Positions 50,234 to 59,042 of a stretch of DNA of 64,000 nucleotides are shown here, in pieces; position 1 is the stretch's first letter; every line of letters begins with the position of its first letter. The position numbers and the translations under genes are program-made. Source of the DNA: Sphingomonas kyeonggiensis (GTDB lineage Bacteria > Pseudomonadota > Alphaproteobacteria > Sphingomonadales > Sphingomonadaceae). The stretch spans positions 682,001-746,000 of the forward strand of contig NZ_JACHLN010000003.1 in the NCBI RefSeq assembly GCF_014204495.1. Direction: 5' to 3'. The notes under the pieces were generated by a model, which saw only the letters and a list, made by a program, of their open reading frames with translations, was not told the origin of the DNA and did not search any database.

Positions 50234-51169
50234 TCACGACTTGTAGGGTCGGCCCGACTGGATCAGGCGCTGGCGGTTCGTATTGCCCGGCACTGCGATG
50301 TGCGTCGCCGGGTCATATTCCCGGCCCGCCGCCGGGCTGCCCTGCGGCACCCAGATCTCGACGATCGTGTTGGTGTAGCTCTGCGGCAAATAGCGGATGA
50401 AATAGCCGTCCGGGTGCTTGCTCCAGCGCCCGCTCGGCACGTCCTCGCTCCCCTCGCCCACACCGGCCGCGCCGGCAAGCACCGCCACCCGCTCCAGATC
50501 GGCATAGCTGCCGCCCGACGCCAGCATCCGCCGCAGGTCCGCCTCGGCGCGCAGCGCCTGGCGCACGCCGCTCGGCAGATTGTCGGCGATCGGCCCCTGG
50601 TTGAGCAGGTCGAGCGCGCTGCGGTTGAGCGAGGCGAGCTGGCGCGGGGTGAGCAGCTGTGCCGCCACCGCCTTGTGCTCGGTCGACAGGTCCTCGAACT
50701 TCGCCCGCGCGATGATCGCCCAGAGCAAAGTCTGGATGATGTGCTGATCGATCTCTGGATGGCTCACCGAATTGCGCACGATCGCCAGCACCACATCCTC
50801 GGCCGGCCCCTTGGGCGGCGCGTAGAGATAGCCGTCGCCCCCGCCCGGGCCGTGGGTGCCGGCCTTCAGGCAATAGCTCTGGTCGTGGAAGCTGTAATAG
50901 CCCGGCTGCAGCACGAACCCGCCGGCCGCCGTCCGCTGCAACTGCGAAAGCGGCATCTTGGGTTCGCGCGGCACGAAGCCGTCCTGGCTCGGATCGCCCC
51001 ATTTCGCGTCCGGCAGGCTCGTCGTGATCGGCTCCTTCTGCAGGCTCGGCATGCTCACGCCGGCCTTCTTCACCAGCTTGCCGATACTGCCGAACTGCGC
51101 CTGTGCCGGCGCCACGGAAAAGAGAAGTCCGGCCGCAACGGCCGCACCGAACATCATGCGGAGGTTCAT
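50234..51169 (-). CDS. Secreted protein of unknown function
   Basis: A 311-residue protein with a signal peptide (MNLRMMFGAAVAAGLLFSVAPAQAQ). The mature part has YYSFHDQSYCLKAGTHGPGGGDGYLYAPPKG, long helices (EDVVLAIVRNSVSHPEIDQHIIQTLLWAIIARAKF) and a C-terminal WVPQGSPAAGREYDPATHIAVPGNTNRQRL. Not recognised. ATG 51169 selected from signal peptide; longer reading frames upstream are noncoding. A cell-surface role is possible but unsupported. Confidence 0.75.
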   Translation of the reverse strand: MNLRMMFGAAVAAGLLFSVAPAQAQFGSIGKLVKKAGVSMPSLQKEPITTSLPDAKWGDPSQDGFVPREPKMPLSQLQRTAAGGFVLQPGYYSFHDQSYCLKAGTHGPGGGDGYLYAPPKGPAEDVVLAIVRNSVSHPEIDQHIIQTLLWAIIARAKFEDLSTEHKAVAAQLLTPRQLASLNRSALDLLNQGPIADNLPSGVRQALRAEADLRRMLASGGSYADLERVAVLAGAAGVGEGSEDVPSGRWSKHPDGYFIRYLPQSYTNTIVEIWVPQGSPAAGREYDPATHIAVPGNTNRQRLIQSGRPYKS

Positions 51170-51389
51170 GATCGGTTTTTCCTGCCCTGTTTCAAGGAAG
51201 CGACCGCCCCTTTGGGGTCGCATGACCGGATACCGGTTCGAACCGAAGTGGACCAGTCCTCGCGCCCGCTTTTCTTTCGCAACTGCGGGGTAACCATCTA
51301 ACCGCATGGAACGCGGACCAAATATTGTTTGACCTTTGCAGCGACCCGCGCAACCAATTGCGGGCAATTCTTTGCACTGGGGGGGAATC

Positions 51390-51992
51390 ATGAATATCGT
51401 TATTGGGATGATGCTGCTCGTGTCCGGCACGCAGGATGCGCCGCAGAGCGCACCGCAGACCACGCCTGCGGTGGTCACCGCCACGGCGGGGGGCTCCACA
51501 CCGATCGTCGCACGCCCGATCGAAACCGCCGTCGCCGGCTCCACGGCCACGCTGGCTCCGAACACCGAAGTCACCGTCAGCATGAACGCCGAGCTGAACT
51601 CGAAGAAGTTCAAGAAGGAAGGCCACAAGTTCGACCTGAGCGTCGCGAACAACGTGATGATCGGCGACTTCGTGGTGATCCCGAAGGGCACGCCGGCCTT
51701 TGGTATCGTCACCTATCGCACCGGCAAGGGCGCGTTCGGCAAGTCGGCCAAGATGGAGTTCGACATCACCCATATCGAGCTCAACGGCAATCGCATCCCG
51801 CTCAAGGGCCATTTCCGCCAGGAGGGCCAGGGCAACACCGGCGCAGCCGTCGGCGCGGCGGTCGCGGTCGGCGTGTTCGGTGCCTTCGTCACCGGCAAGA
51901 GCGCGATCGTCGAGCAGGGACGCGAGTACAAGGTGTTCACCACCGAGCCGCTCAACGTCCAGATCCCGGGCGGCGGCCCCGCCACCCGCTGA
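51390..51992 (+). CDS. Secreted protein of unknown function
   Basis: A 200-residue protein with a hydrophobic start (MNIVIGMMLLVSGTQ), GGGGGGAA before ATG 51390. After a Thr/Ala/Pro-rich linker, one compact domain reads KKFKKEGHKFDLSVANNVMIGDFVVIPKGTPAFGIVTYRTGKGAFGKSAKMEFDITHIELNGNRIPL, resembling a beta-rich envelope protein; a glycine-rich hydrophobic helix GAAVGAAVAVGVFGAFVTGKSA follows. Not recognised. Separated by a hairpin from a convergent small gene. Confidence 0.7.
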   Translation: MNIVIGMMLLVSGTQDAPQSAPQTTPAVVTATAGGSTPIVARPIETAVAGSTATLAPNTEVTVSMNAELNSKKFKKEGHKFDLSVANNVMIGDFVVIPKGTPAFGIVTYRTGKGAFGKSAKMEFDITHIELNGNRIPLKGHFRQEGQGNTGAAVGAAVAVGVFGAFVTGKSAIVEQGREYKVFTTEPLNVQIPGGGPATR

Positions 51993-52014
51993 TCCTGCCT
52001 TTTCAGGTTACGAG

Positions 52015-52046
52015 ACGCCCCTGGAAGCCCATGCTTCCGGGGGCGT
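52015..52046. terminator. Hairpin between convergent genes
   Basis: 14-bp stem ACGCCCCTGGAAGC / GCTTCCGGGGGCGT (one T-G wobble), CCAT loop, followed on the plus strand by TTCAATG. It lies directly between the 51390 gene stop and the stop of the small gene at 52048. Confidence 0.7.
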
Positions 52047-52047
52047 T

Positions 52048-52284
52048 TCAATGCGGCAGCCTGCCCCAGCCTTCGAGCTGCTCCTCGGCGCCGGCCGCAT
52101 CCAGGTCCCCCGCCTCGCTGTGGATCCAGCAGGATTTGCGCGCCTCGGGGTCGAGCGCGAGCAGGCCCTGCGCCATGATGACCAGCGGCCCTCGGGCGAC
52201 GATCACGTCGCCACCCGGCACATCGCTTCCCCGCCGATGCAGCTCGGCGGGCAGGTTCATCGGCATTGTCTGCATTTGGGTCAC
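52048..52284 (-). CDS. Small protein, possible gene
   Basis: A 78-residue frame: a hydrophobic middle (VIVARGPLVIMAQGLLALDPEARK) and an acidic C-terminus (HSEAGDLDAAGAEEQLEGW). Three possible starts (GTG 52284, ATG 52275, ATG 52260), none with a clear ribosome-binding site. The terminator immediately after its stop and the lack of a competing frame support it, but only weakly. Function unknown. Confidence 0.4.
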   Translation of the reverse strand: MTQMQTMPMNLPAELHRRGSDVPGGDVIVARGPLVIMAQGLLALDPEARKSCWIHSEAGDLDAAGAEEQLEGWGRLPH

Positions 52285-52481
52285 ACCCCGGTACGCTCAA
52301 GCAGCGTACAACCCGCGACGGGCCTTGCCGGTTCCCAAAAAGACCCGCCGGTCGACCCGTTTCAGCCTCACACCGCGCTGCTGCCCCCAAATCCGGCACC
52401 GCGGGCCCCGCTGCTCAATTGATAGGCACTTGTTAAAGCTTTGCCCGGCGTGCATCCGAGGGAGCAAGCCGAGTCCCGCAC

Positions 52482-52496
52482 TGGCACGAACCTTGC
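52482..52496 (+). promoter_or_regulatory. Sigma-54 (RpoN) promoter of glnB
   Basis: TGGCAC-GAACC-TTGC matches the -24/-12 consensus TGGCAC-N5-TTGC with GG at 52483-52484 and GC at 52495-52496. The glnB start is 44 nt downstream, and NtrC-type activation of nitrogen genes is established in this class. No clear NtrC palindrome was found upstream; the 197 bases before it hold no convincing gene. Confidence 0.8.
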
Positions 52497-52539
52497 CAGA
52501 CGCGCGGACAGGCAAGCCTCATGTGCCTCGGGGGAAACC

Positions 52540-52878
52540 GTGAAAAAGATCGAAGCGATCATCAAGCCGTTCAAGCTCGACGAAGTGAAGGAAGCGCTGC
52601 ACGAAGTGGGCGTCTCCGGCATCACCGTCACCGAAGCCAAGGGCTTCGGCCGTCAGAAGGGCCATACCGAGCTCTATCGCGGCGCAGAATATGTCGTGGA
52701 CTTCCTTCCCAAGGTGAAGCTCGAGGTCGTCGTGGAGGACTCGCTTGCCGATCGCGTGGTCGAGGCGGTTGCCGCGGCGGCGCAGACCGGCCGGATCGGC
52801 GACGGCAAGATCTTCGTGATCCCGGTCGAGACCGCGCTGCGCATCCGCACCGGCGAGCGCAACGAAAACGCGATTTGA
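52540..52878 (+). CDS. glnB: Nitrogen regulatory protein P-II
   Basis: A 112-residue PII signal protein sensing 2-oxoglutarate and glutamine (through uridylylation) and regulating GlnE, NtrB and other targets. Tyr51 in YRGAEYVVDF is the uridylylation site; GRIGDGKIFVIPVETALRIRTGE holds the ATP-binding B/C loops. GTG start at 52540 with GGGGGAA upstream. Upstream of glnA in the usual glnBA order. Confidence 0.95.
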   Translation: MKKIEAIIKPFKLDEVKEALHEVGVSGITVTEAKGFGRQKGHTELYRGAEYVVDFLPKVKLEVVVEDSLADRVVEAVAAAAQTGRIGDGKIFVIPVETALRIRTGERNENAI

Positions 52879-52971
52879 CGCGGCGCAACATAGCGTCGAT
52901 GTAGCGCCCTTCCGGGGCAAGATTCTTTCCCGATTCGTCGGGTCAACGAAAGAGAGCGAAAGGGTTCAACA

Positions 52972-54384
52972 ATGGCGAATTCGGCCAGCGACGTTCTGAA
53001 GATGGTGAAGGACAACGAGATCGAGTGGATCGATCTGCGTTTCACCGATCCCAAGGGCAAGTGGCAGCACCTCACCATGGTCGCCAAGGTGATCGGCGAG
53101 GACGAGCTGACCGACGGCCTGATGTTCGACGGCTCGTCGATCGAGGGCTGGAAGGCGATCAACGAGTCGGACATGATCCTGAAGCCGGATCTGGACGCCG
53201 TCTGGATCGATCCGTTCTCGGCCACCCCGATGCTGATCCTGGTCTGCGACATCGTCGAGCCCTCGACCGGCGAGCTCTATGCCCGTGACCCGCGCTCGAC
53301 CGCGAAGCGCTCCGAGGCCTATCTCAAGTCGCTCGGCATCGGCGACACCGTCTATGTCGGCCCCGAGGCCGAGTTCTTCATGTTCGACGACGTGCGCTTC
53401 GAGAACAGCTACTCGACGTCGTACTACGCGATCGACGACATCGAGCTGCCGGGCAATTCGGGCAAGGAATATGAAGCCGGCAACCTCGGCCACCGTCCGC
53501 GCGCCAAGGGCGGCTACTTCCCCGTCGCGCCGGTCGACTCGGCCGTCGACATCCGTGGCGAGATGGTTGCCACGATGCTCGAGATGGGCCTGCCCTGCGA
53601 CAAGCATCACCACGAAGTCGCCGCGGCGCAGCACGAGCTGGGCCTGACCTATGGCACGCTGGTCGAAACCGCCGACCGCATGCAGATCTACAAGTATGTC
53701 GTGCACCAGGTCGCCAATGCCTATGGCAAGACCGCGACCTTCATGCCGAAGCCGATCAAGGAAGATAACGGCTCGGGCATGCACACCCACATCTCGATCT
53801 GGGAGAAGGGCGCCAACACCTTCGCGGGCAATGGCTATGCCGGCCTGTCGGACGCGTGCCTCTATTTCATCGGCGGCGTGATCAAGCACGCCAAGGCGCT
53901 CAACGCCTTCACCAACCCGTCGACCAACAGCTACAAGCGCCTGGTCCCGGGCTATGAGGCTCCGGTGCTGCTCGCCTATTCGTCGCGCAACCGCTCGGCT
54001 TCGTGCCGCATCCCGTACGGTGCCGGCACCAAGGCGAAGCGCGTCGAGTTCCGCTTCCCGGACGCGCTGGCCAATCCGTATCTCTGCTACGCGGCGCTGC
54101 TGATGGCCGGCCTCGACGGCATCCAGAACAAGATCCACCCGGGCGACCCGATGGACAAGAACCTGTACGACCTGCCGCCGGCGGAGCTCGAGCAGGTCCC
54201 GACCGTCTGCGGTTCGCTCCGCGAGGCGCTGGACAGCCTGGAAGCCGATCAGGACTTCCTGCTCAAGGGCGACGTGTTCACCAAGGACCAGATCGCGGCG
54301 TACATCGACATCAAGCGCGGCGAAGTCGCCCGCTGGGAGATGACCCCGTCGCCGGTCGAATACGACATGTACTATTCGGCCTGA
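52972..54384 (+). CDS. glnA: Glutamine synthetase, type I
   Basis: Key enzyme of ammonium assimilation, dodecameric, 470 aa. Signatures: DGSSIEGWKAINESDM near residue 50, EFFMFDDVRF near 135, GSGMHTHISIW near 265 (ATP/metal), NPSTNSYKRLVPGYEAPVLLAYSSRNRSASCRIP near 320, and the adenylylation tyrosine in NLYDLPPAE (Tyr399). Follows glnB by 93 bp and is followed by a strong terminator. Confidence 0.97.
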   Translation: MANSASDVLKMVKDNEIEWIDLRFTDPKGKWQHLTMVAKVIGEDELTDGLMFDGSSIEGWKAINESDMILKPDLDAVWIDPFSATPMLILVCDIVEPSTGELYARDPRSTAKRSEAYLKSLGIGDTVYVGPEAEFFMFDDVRFENSYSTSYYAIDDIELPGNSGKEYEAGNLGHRPRAKGGYFPVAPVDSAVDIRGEMVATMLEMGLPCDKHHHEVAAAQHELGLTYGTLVETADRMQIYKYVVHQVANAYGKTATFMPKPIKEDNGSGMHTHISIWEKGANTFAGNGYAGLSDACLYFIGGVIKHAKALNAFTNPSTNSYKRLVPGYEAPVLLAYSSRNRSASCRIPYGAGTKAKRVEFRFPDALANPYLCYAALLMAGLDGIQNKIHPGDPMDKNLYDLPPAELEQVPTVCGSLREALDSLEADQDFLLKGDVFTKDQIAAYIDIKRGEVARWEMTPSPVEYDMYYSA

Positions 54385-54410
54385 TCCTTCCGGACAGACC
54401 AGAAGCGAAG

Positions 54411-54439
54411 CGCCCGGGCCGGAAGGTCCGGGCGTTTTT
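54411..54439 (+). terminator. Intrinsic terminator after glnA
   Basis: CGCCCGGGCC-GGAA-GGTCCGGGCG stem-loop (one G-T wobble) followed by TTTTT. 26 bp after the glnA stop codon. Confidence 0.9.
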
Positions 54440-54534
54440 GTATCCGCTTGCCGGTGATTGCACGGAATCGGCCAAATAGGCGCTTCCCCCGACAGCGCGG
54501 CTGTGATGAATCGAGGCATCCTTGGGGGAGGAGC

Positions 54535-55038
54535 ATGATGGTTCCGGCAATCTTGAAGCGCACCGTCCTGCTATGGGCCTTCGTGCTCGCTGCCTGCACG
54601 GTCCAGCTGGCACCCGCCTATGATCCGGCGCTGGTCCAGGGGCTGGACCAGACCAATACCCAGGCGCTGACGCTCTTTGCGGAGCTGGAGACCGGCTCGC
54701 CGGCCTCGGACTTCCCCTCTTATGCGCCGCGCTACGCCGCGCTGATCGGCCAGTTCGAATCCCTCCGCCAACAAGCGATGGCCCGCCAGATCCCACCGCT
54801 CGCCAAGCGGCTTTCCGGGCTCAAGCTCGTCGGGAAGCTCTGCAAGAGCGAAACCGATCCCGCTGCCTGCGTGAACACCTCGCCGGCCAGCCTGGCGCAG
54901 ATCCTGAGCACCTTCCGCCGGATGCGGGACACCCACAGGAGCGCCGGTCTCCAGCCCGATATCGTCGTCCTGTTCCGTGGCAACTATGATCCGGCGATCG
55001 CCCAGGCGCTCACCGTCGAAAACGCCTTGAAGCGCTAA
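54535..55038 (+). CDS. Lipoprotein of unknown function
   Basis: A 167-residue protein with a lipoprotein signal: MMVPAILKRTVLLWAFVLAAC. The mature part is helical (LVQGLDQTNTQALTLFAELETG, LIGQFESLRQQAMARQIPP, ENALKR). GGGGGAGGAG site before ATG 54535. Followed 10 bp later by another unknown gene with which it is probably co-transcribed. It shares no recognised domain. Confidence 0.75.
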   Translation: MMVPAILKRTVLLWAFVLAACTVQLAPAYDPALVQGLDQTNTQALTLFAELETGSPASDFPSYAPRYAALIGQFESLRQQAMARQIPPLAKRLSGLKLVGKLCKSETDPAACVNTSPASLAQILSTFRRMRDTHRSAGLQPDIVVLFRGNYDPAIAQALTVENALKR

Positions 55039-55048
55039 GGGGGAAGCC

Positions 55049-55417
55049 ATGGATAGTCAGGACATTCTGGGCAACATGGTCGCCGCGCTGAAGGGCGAGC
55101 TCGGCCAGGGCTATTCGACGATCAGCAATTTCATCCAGAACCAGGGCAATCTGCTCGCCCGGCAGGCGGAGAACATCGCGACCTCGCGCGCGACCGGATC
55201 GCTCAAGGACGACGACGAGCTGTTCGCGTTCTTCCTCCAGGGTCTCCAGCAGAATGCCGAGAACGCCGCGCGGTCGGTCGTCATGCTGTCGGCGCTGACG
55301 ATCGAGCAGGCGTGGAACGCGATCGCCGGTGCACTCTGGGGCGGTGTCCGCGCGATCCTGACCGGTGCCGGATTCCCCGCCAATCGCCTGCCGGAAACGC
55401 CGCCGTTCAACCTCTGA
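55049..55417 (+). CDS. Small helical protein, partner of the lipoprotein gene
   Basis: A 122-residue protein without a signal peptide. Helical throughout: QDILGNMVAALKGELGQGYSTISNFIQNQGNLLARQAENIA, ELFAFFLQGLQQNAENAARSVVMLSALTIEQAWNAIAGALWGGVRAILTG, whose last helix is amphipathic and Trp-containing. AAGGGGGAAG upstream. Not recognised. It is 10 bp after the lipoprotein gene. The composition is compatible with membrane binding or self-assembly; no evidence supports either. Confidence 0.7.
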   Translation: MDSQDILGNMVAALKGELGQGYSTISNFIQNQGNLLARQAENIATSRATGSLKDDDELFAFFLQGLQQNAENAARSVVMLSALTIEQAWNAIAGALWGGVRAILTGAGFPANRLPETPPFNL

Positions 55418-55558
55418 TTCTGCGGCACGGCAGGTGCATTTCCTGCAACCGCAAATCCCCGCGACGCCGCTTGGTTCGCCTCCGCAACGAGCGTAAATGA
55501 CGTCCTCGCGGCACTCGCCGCACCTCGCCGCGTGCAAGCGGCATCGAAGGCATTCGAA

Positions 55559-56320
55559 ATGCTCCCGACATCGCTGGTAATTCTCGCCCCGATCGGGGTG
55601 ATCGTGCTTGCGTTTGCGTTGAATTCTTTCGGCATCAACCAGGAATATGAGCGCGGCGTCGTCTTCCGCCTCGGCCGGCTCCACGAGACCAAGGGGCCGG
55701 GCTGGTTCTGGCGCATCCCGCTGGCCGACCGCATCGTGAAGGTCGACCTGCGCACCCTCACCTGGGCGCTCGACACGCAGGAGACGGTCACCCGCGACGG
55801 CGTCGCGGTGCGCGTCAACGCGGTACTCTGGTTCCGCGCCGCCCAGGCAGAGCGCGTCGTCACCACCGTCGCCGACTGGCGCAGCGCGGTGATCCAGGCC
55901 GCCGAGACCGCGATGCGCGACGCGATCGGCCAGAGCGACCTCGACCGGATGCTCAAGGACCGCACCGCGATCAACCAGCGCCTGCTCGAACTGCTCGCCC
56001 AGACCTGCGAGCGCTGGGGCGTCGCGATCGACGCCGTCGAGATCAAGGACCTCGACATCCCGTCCCAGATGCAGCGTGCGATCGCCAAGGAGGCCGAAGC
56101 GATCCGCGAGAAGCGCGCCCGCATCATCAAGGCCGAGGGCGAGCAGGAAGCCGCCCGCACCCTCGCCGATGCCGCGAACGTCATCGCCGCCAGCCCGGGC
56201 GCACTCGAGCTGCGCCGCCTGCAGACGCTCACCGAGATCGGCGTCGAGCATAATTCGACGATCGTCGCGATGTTCCCCACCGAACTGCTCGAAGCGGCGC
56301 GCAAGCTCGGCGCCGCCTGA
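55559..56320 (+). CDS. SPFH domain protein (slipin/stomatin-like)
   Basis: A 253-residue membrane-anchored protein. N-terminal hydrophobic hairpin (SLVILAPIGVIVLAFALNSFG), SPFH domain (INQEYERGVVFRLGRLHETKGPGWFWRIPLADRIVKVDLR ... TRDGVAVRVNAVLWFRA) and a C-terminal helical region (AKEAEAIREKRARIIKAEGEQEAARTLADAANVIAASPGAL) typical of slipins. These scaffold membrane microdomains; the usual nfeD partner gene is not adjacent. Start ATG 55559 with AAGG upstream. Confidence 0.9.
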   Translation: MLPTSLVILAPIGVIVLAFALNSFGINQEYERGVVFRLGRLHETKGPGWFWRIPLADRIVKVDLRTLTWALDTQETVTRDGVAVRVNAVLWFRAAQAERVVTTVADWRSAVIQAAETAMRDAIGQSDLDRMLKDRTAINQRLLELLAQTCERWGVAIDAVEIKDLDIPSQMQRAIAKEAEAIREKRARIIKAEGEQEAARTLADAANVIAASPGALELRRLQTLTEIGVEHNSTIVAMFPTELLEAARKLGAA

Positions 56321-56333
56321 TCGCGAGGACATG

Positions 56334-56364
56334 AAAAAGGGGCGCCCGGTCTCCCGAGCGCCCC
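56334..56364 (-). terminator. Intrinsic terminator of the TonB receptor gene
   Basis: On the minus strand GGGGCGC ... GCGCCCC stem followed by TTTTTC (forward GAAAAA at 56333-56338). It lies 20 bp beyond the receptor stop codon. Confidence 0.8.
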
Positions 56365-56383
56365 TCCCCCCATACGCCGCGCC

Positions 56384-58858
56384 TCAGAAGTCGTAGCGCA
56401 GCGAACCCGAGATCGTCCGCCCGTTGATCGCGCGGCCCGAGCCGATGCCGTTGGCGGGCACCGTGCTCTGCGAGATCTCGAAGAAGCCGATCTTGTCGAA
56501 CAGGTTGTTCGCGTTGAGCATCAGCTGGACCCGCGGCAGCGGGCGAACCTGCAGGAACGCGTTGACCACGGTGAAGCCCGGCATGCGCAGCAGGTTGCTG
56601 TCCTGCGCATAGCTGCTGGTCAGGCCCACCACGTTCGCACCCACGGTGAAGTGCTTCGTCTCGAACTGCGGCGTCGCCTCGAAGGCCCAGGCCGGCTGGT
56701 GGCGCGGTTCCTTGCCGGTCAGCGTCGAGTCGAGCTTGTCCTCGGTGATCTTCGCCTTGGTATAGGTCGCGCCCGCGGTGATGCTGAACGCACCCCGGCG
56801 GAAGCCGCCTTCCATCTCCAGGCCATAGGCCCGGTAGCTGCGGATGGTCTGGTTGGCCGAGCCGTTGAGCACATTGTGATCATCGGCATGCGCGAGGAAG
56901 GCGGTGGCGTTGAAATTGGCGCCGCCCTTGCGGAACTTGAAGCCGCCTTCCAGCTGGCGAACCGCGTCATATTTGTCGCTGTCATTCGCCACACTGCCAT
57001 CGGTCGTGCTCACCACCGGGGTGAACAGGATCTTGTCGGCATTGGCGCGCCCGCCCTTGCTGTAGCGGGCGAACAGCGAGAAGGGCTCGGCGACGCGGTA
57101 GTTGATGCCGGCCGAATAGCTCAGATAGCCATAGTCATAGTTCACTGGCGCCGGCTGGCTCAGCGGCAGCCAGGCGACGCTGCGCTCGGGCACGCTCAGC
57201 GTACCGTCGCCATTGACGTCGTACGAGATCAGCCCGGTGCCCCGACCGCCCAGATCAGCGCCGTAGAGCGACCCGCGCACCTTGCCGATGTCGTAGCGCA
57301 GGCTGCCGCCGATCGCGACCTTGCCGACATGATAGTTGACCGAGCCATAGGGCGCGGTGACATCATACTTCACGTCGAAGATGCGGCGGAACTTGCTGCT
57401 GCGGCCCCGGCCATAGGCGTAGAAGCCGTCCTGGGTCTGGGCCACGCCGGCGGCGTTGAAGATGTTGACCATCGCAGTCTCGCCATTGCCGGCGACATCG
57501 ACGTCGATCGCCGAGTGGAGCCACTCGGAATTGAGCGTCTGGATCGCCTTGTAGACGCCGGCCGTCATCGTCAGCTTGCCCTTGCCGACGCCCCAGACGC
57601 GGGTGGCACGCAGGTCGTTGGTGAAGTTGTCGAGCGAGCGGGCGCGGGTCTCGGCCATGTAGTAGAGCGCGAGCAGGCCGTTGCCATTGGCGTTCGCGGG
57701 GACCAGCTGGCCGGCCTTGGGGCCGGTGGCATAGCGCGCGGTGGCGCCGGCGCCGCCCTGCGACGCGGCGAAGTTCGCCACCGTGTCCGCGCTATTGGCG
57801 AAGACGCGCAGGAAGTCGCCCGAGTTCTTCGAGAAGCGCGCCTTCTCGCTGATCGTCCAGCCGCCGAAGTCGAACTGGGCCTCGAGCCCGATCGACTTGG
57901 ACTTGGGATGCATGCCGTCCTTCACCGGGAAGCGGTGCAGCTGGTTCTTGCCGTCCAGCGTCGTCACCGGGCTGATGTTCGGCGAGAGCACCGAGTCGCT
58001 GCGAATGTCGAAATTCGCCAAGTTGGCGATCACCGGATTGGCATCGGTGCCGGTCAGCTTGAAATAATAGGGCGCGAAGGTCGGCGAGCGATCGTCGAGA
58101 TACTTCGCGTTCAGCCGGATATAGCCGTTGCTGAACTGGCGGGTGACGTTGAACTTGATCTGGCCGCCGCGATAGCCGGTGAAGCCGATCTCGCGCGGAC
58201 CCTCGCCCCAGCGATAGAAGCCGCCGACATGGAAGCGGAGATTCTCGCTGAACTTCGCGCCATAGTCCGCATCGATGCGGTTCTCGCCATAGTCGAGCCC
58301 GCGGGTGACCTGCACCGCGCCGCCCGGCTGATCGCCGGTCTTCGAGATCAGGTTGATCAGGCCGCCCGGCGAGTCCGAGGCGAAGGTCGAGGCCGAGCCG
58401 CCGCGGATCGATTCCACCGCCGCCAGGTTGAAGTCCGCGCGCAGGAACACGTCGCCGCCGAAGTTGAAGAAGTCGCCGAACTCGAGCGCCGGCAGGCCGT
58501 CTTCCTGCAGCTGCATGTACTTGGAGCCGCCAGCCGCAAGCGGCAGGCCGCGCACGGTGTAGTTGGCATTGCCCTCGCCGATCGCGGATTCGACGCGCAG
58601 GCCGGGCATGGTGCGCAGGATATCGCCAAGCGGACGCGGCCCGAGCTTCTCGATCTCGCTCGCCTTGAGCGCGCTGGTCGAGGTCGCGCTGTCGAGCCGG
58701 TCACGCCCCTTGGCGACACCGGTCGAGAACACATCCTGCGTCGCGGGCTTGGCCGGCTTGGCCGCGTCGGTTTCCTTCGGCGCGGTCTCGGTCTGCGCCA
58801 GCGCAGGCGTAGCAGCACAGCTCGCCGCGAAGGCAAGCAACAGGTAACGTAATTTCAC
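56384..58858 (-). CDS. TonB-dependent outer-membrane receptor
   Basis: An 824-residue receptor with a signal peptide (MKLRYLLLAFAASCAATPALAQ), plug domain beginning VFSTGVAKGRDRLDSATSTSALKASEIEKLGPRPLGDILRTMPGL, TVRGLPLAAGGSKYM, VESIRGGSASTFASDSPGGLINLISK, and a 22-strand barrel ending in the C-terminal signal SGSLRYDF. A TonB box is not obvious. An extracellular loop near residue 560 carries an EF-hand-like DVNGDGTLSVPE. The substrate is unknown. Divergent by 184 bp from the M13 peptidase, possibly a functional pair. Confidence 0.92.
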   Translation of the reverse strand: MKLRYLLLAFAASCAATPALAQTETAPKETDAAKPAKPATQDVFSTGVAKGRDRLDSATSTSALKASEIEKLGPRPLGDILRTMPGLRVESAIGEGNANYTVRGLPLAAGGSKYMQLQEDGLPALEFGDFFNFGGDVFLRADFNLAAVESIRGGSASTFASDSPGGLINLISKTGDQPGGAVQVTRGLDYGENRIDADYGAKFSENLRFHVGGFYRWGEGPREIGFTGYRGGQIKFNVTRQFSNGYIRLNAKYLDDRSPTFAPYYFKLTGTDANPVIANLANFDIRSDSVLSPNISPVTTLDGKNQLHRFPVKDGMHPKSKSIGLEAQFDFGGWTISEKARFSKNSGDFLRVFANSADTVANFAASQGGAGATARYATGPKAGQLVPANANGNGLLALYYMAETRARSLDNFTNDLRATRVWGVGKGKLTMTAGVYKAIQTLNSEWLHSAIDVDVAGNGETAMVNIFNAAGVAQTQDGFYAYGRGRSSKFRRIFDVKYDVTAPYGSVNYHVGKVAIGGSLRYDIGKVRGSLYGADLGGRGTGLISYDVNGDGTLSVPERSVAWLPLSQPAPVNYDYGYLSYSAGINYRVAEPFSLFARYSKGGRANADKILFTPVVSTTDGSVANDSDKYDAVRQLEGGFKFRKGGANFNATAFLAHADDHNVLNGSANQTIRSYRAYGLEMEGGFRRGAFSITAGATYTKAKITEDKLDSTLTGKEPRHQPAWAFEATPQFETKHFTVGANVVGLTSSYAQDSNLLRMPGFTVVNAFLQVRPLPRVQLMLNANNLFDKIGFFEISQSTVPANGIGSGRAINGRTISGSLRYDF

Positions 58859-59042
58859 TTCGGCCCCTTCCCCATTAAATGCGCAATTCTTGTAATTTTG
58901 ACTTTATAGAACCGATCCGGGACGAAGCTTCGTTCGGGGACATTTTTCGGAAACATTTGCCGTACTGCGCGGTACGCCGGGAGCGATTGATCGGGCCGGT
59001 TCCGGTGTGATAGCCCGCTGCATCACCCGGAGGTTTCCCCGC

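Noticed and set aside
52297..52515. 72-codon minus-strand frame upstream of glnB
   Set aside because: It overlaps the sigma-54 promoter region, has no ribosome-binding site and an unnatural composition.
56651..58852. Long plus-strand frame opposite the TonB receptor (about 730 codons)
   Set aside because: Antisense of a complete receptor; no family-like sequence or ribosome-binding site.
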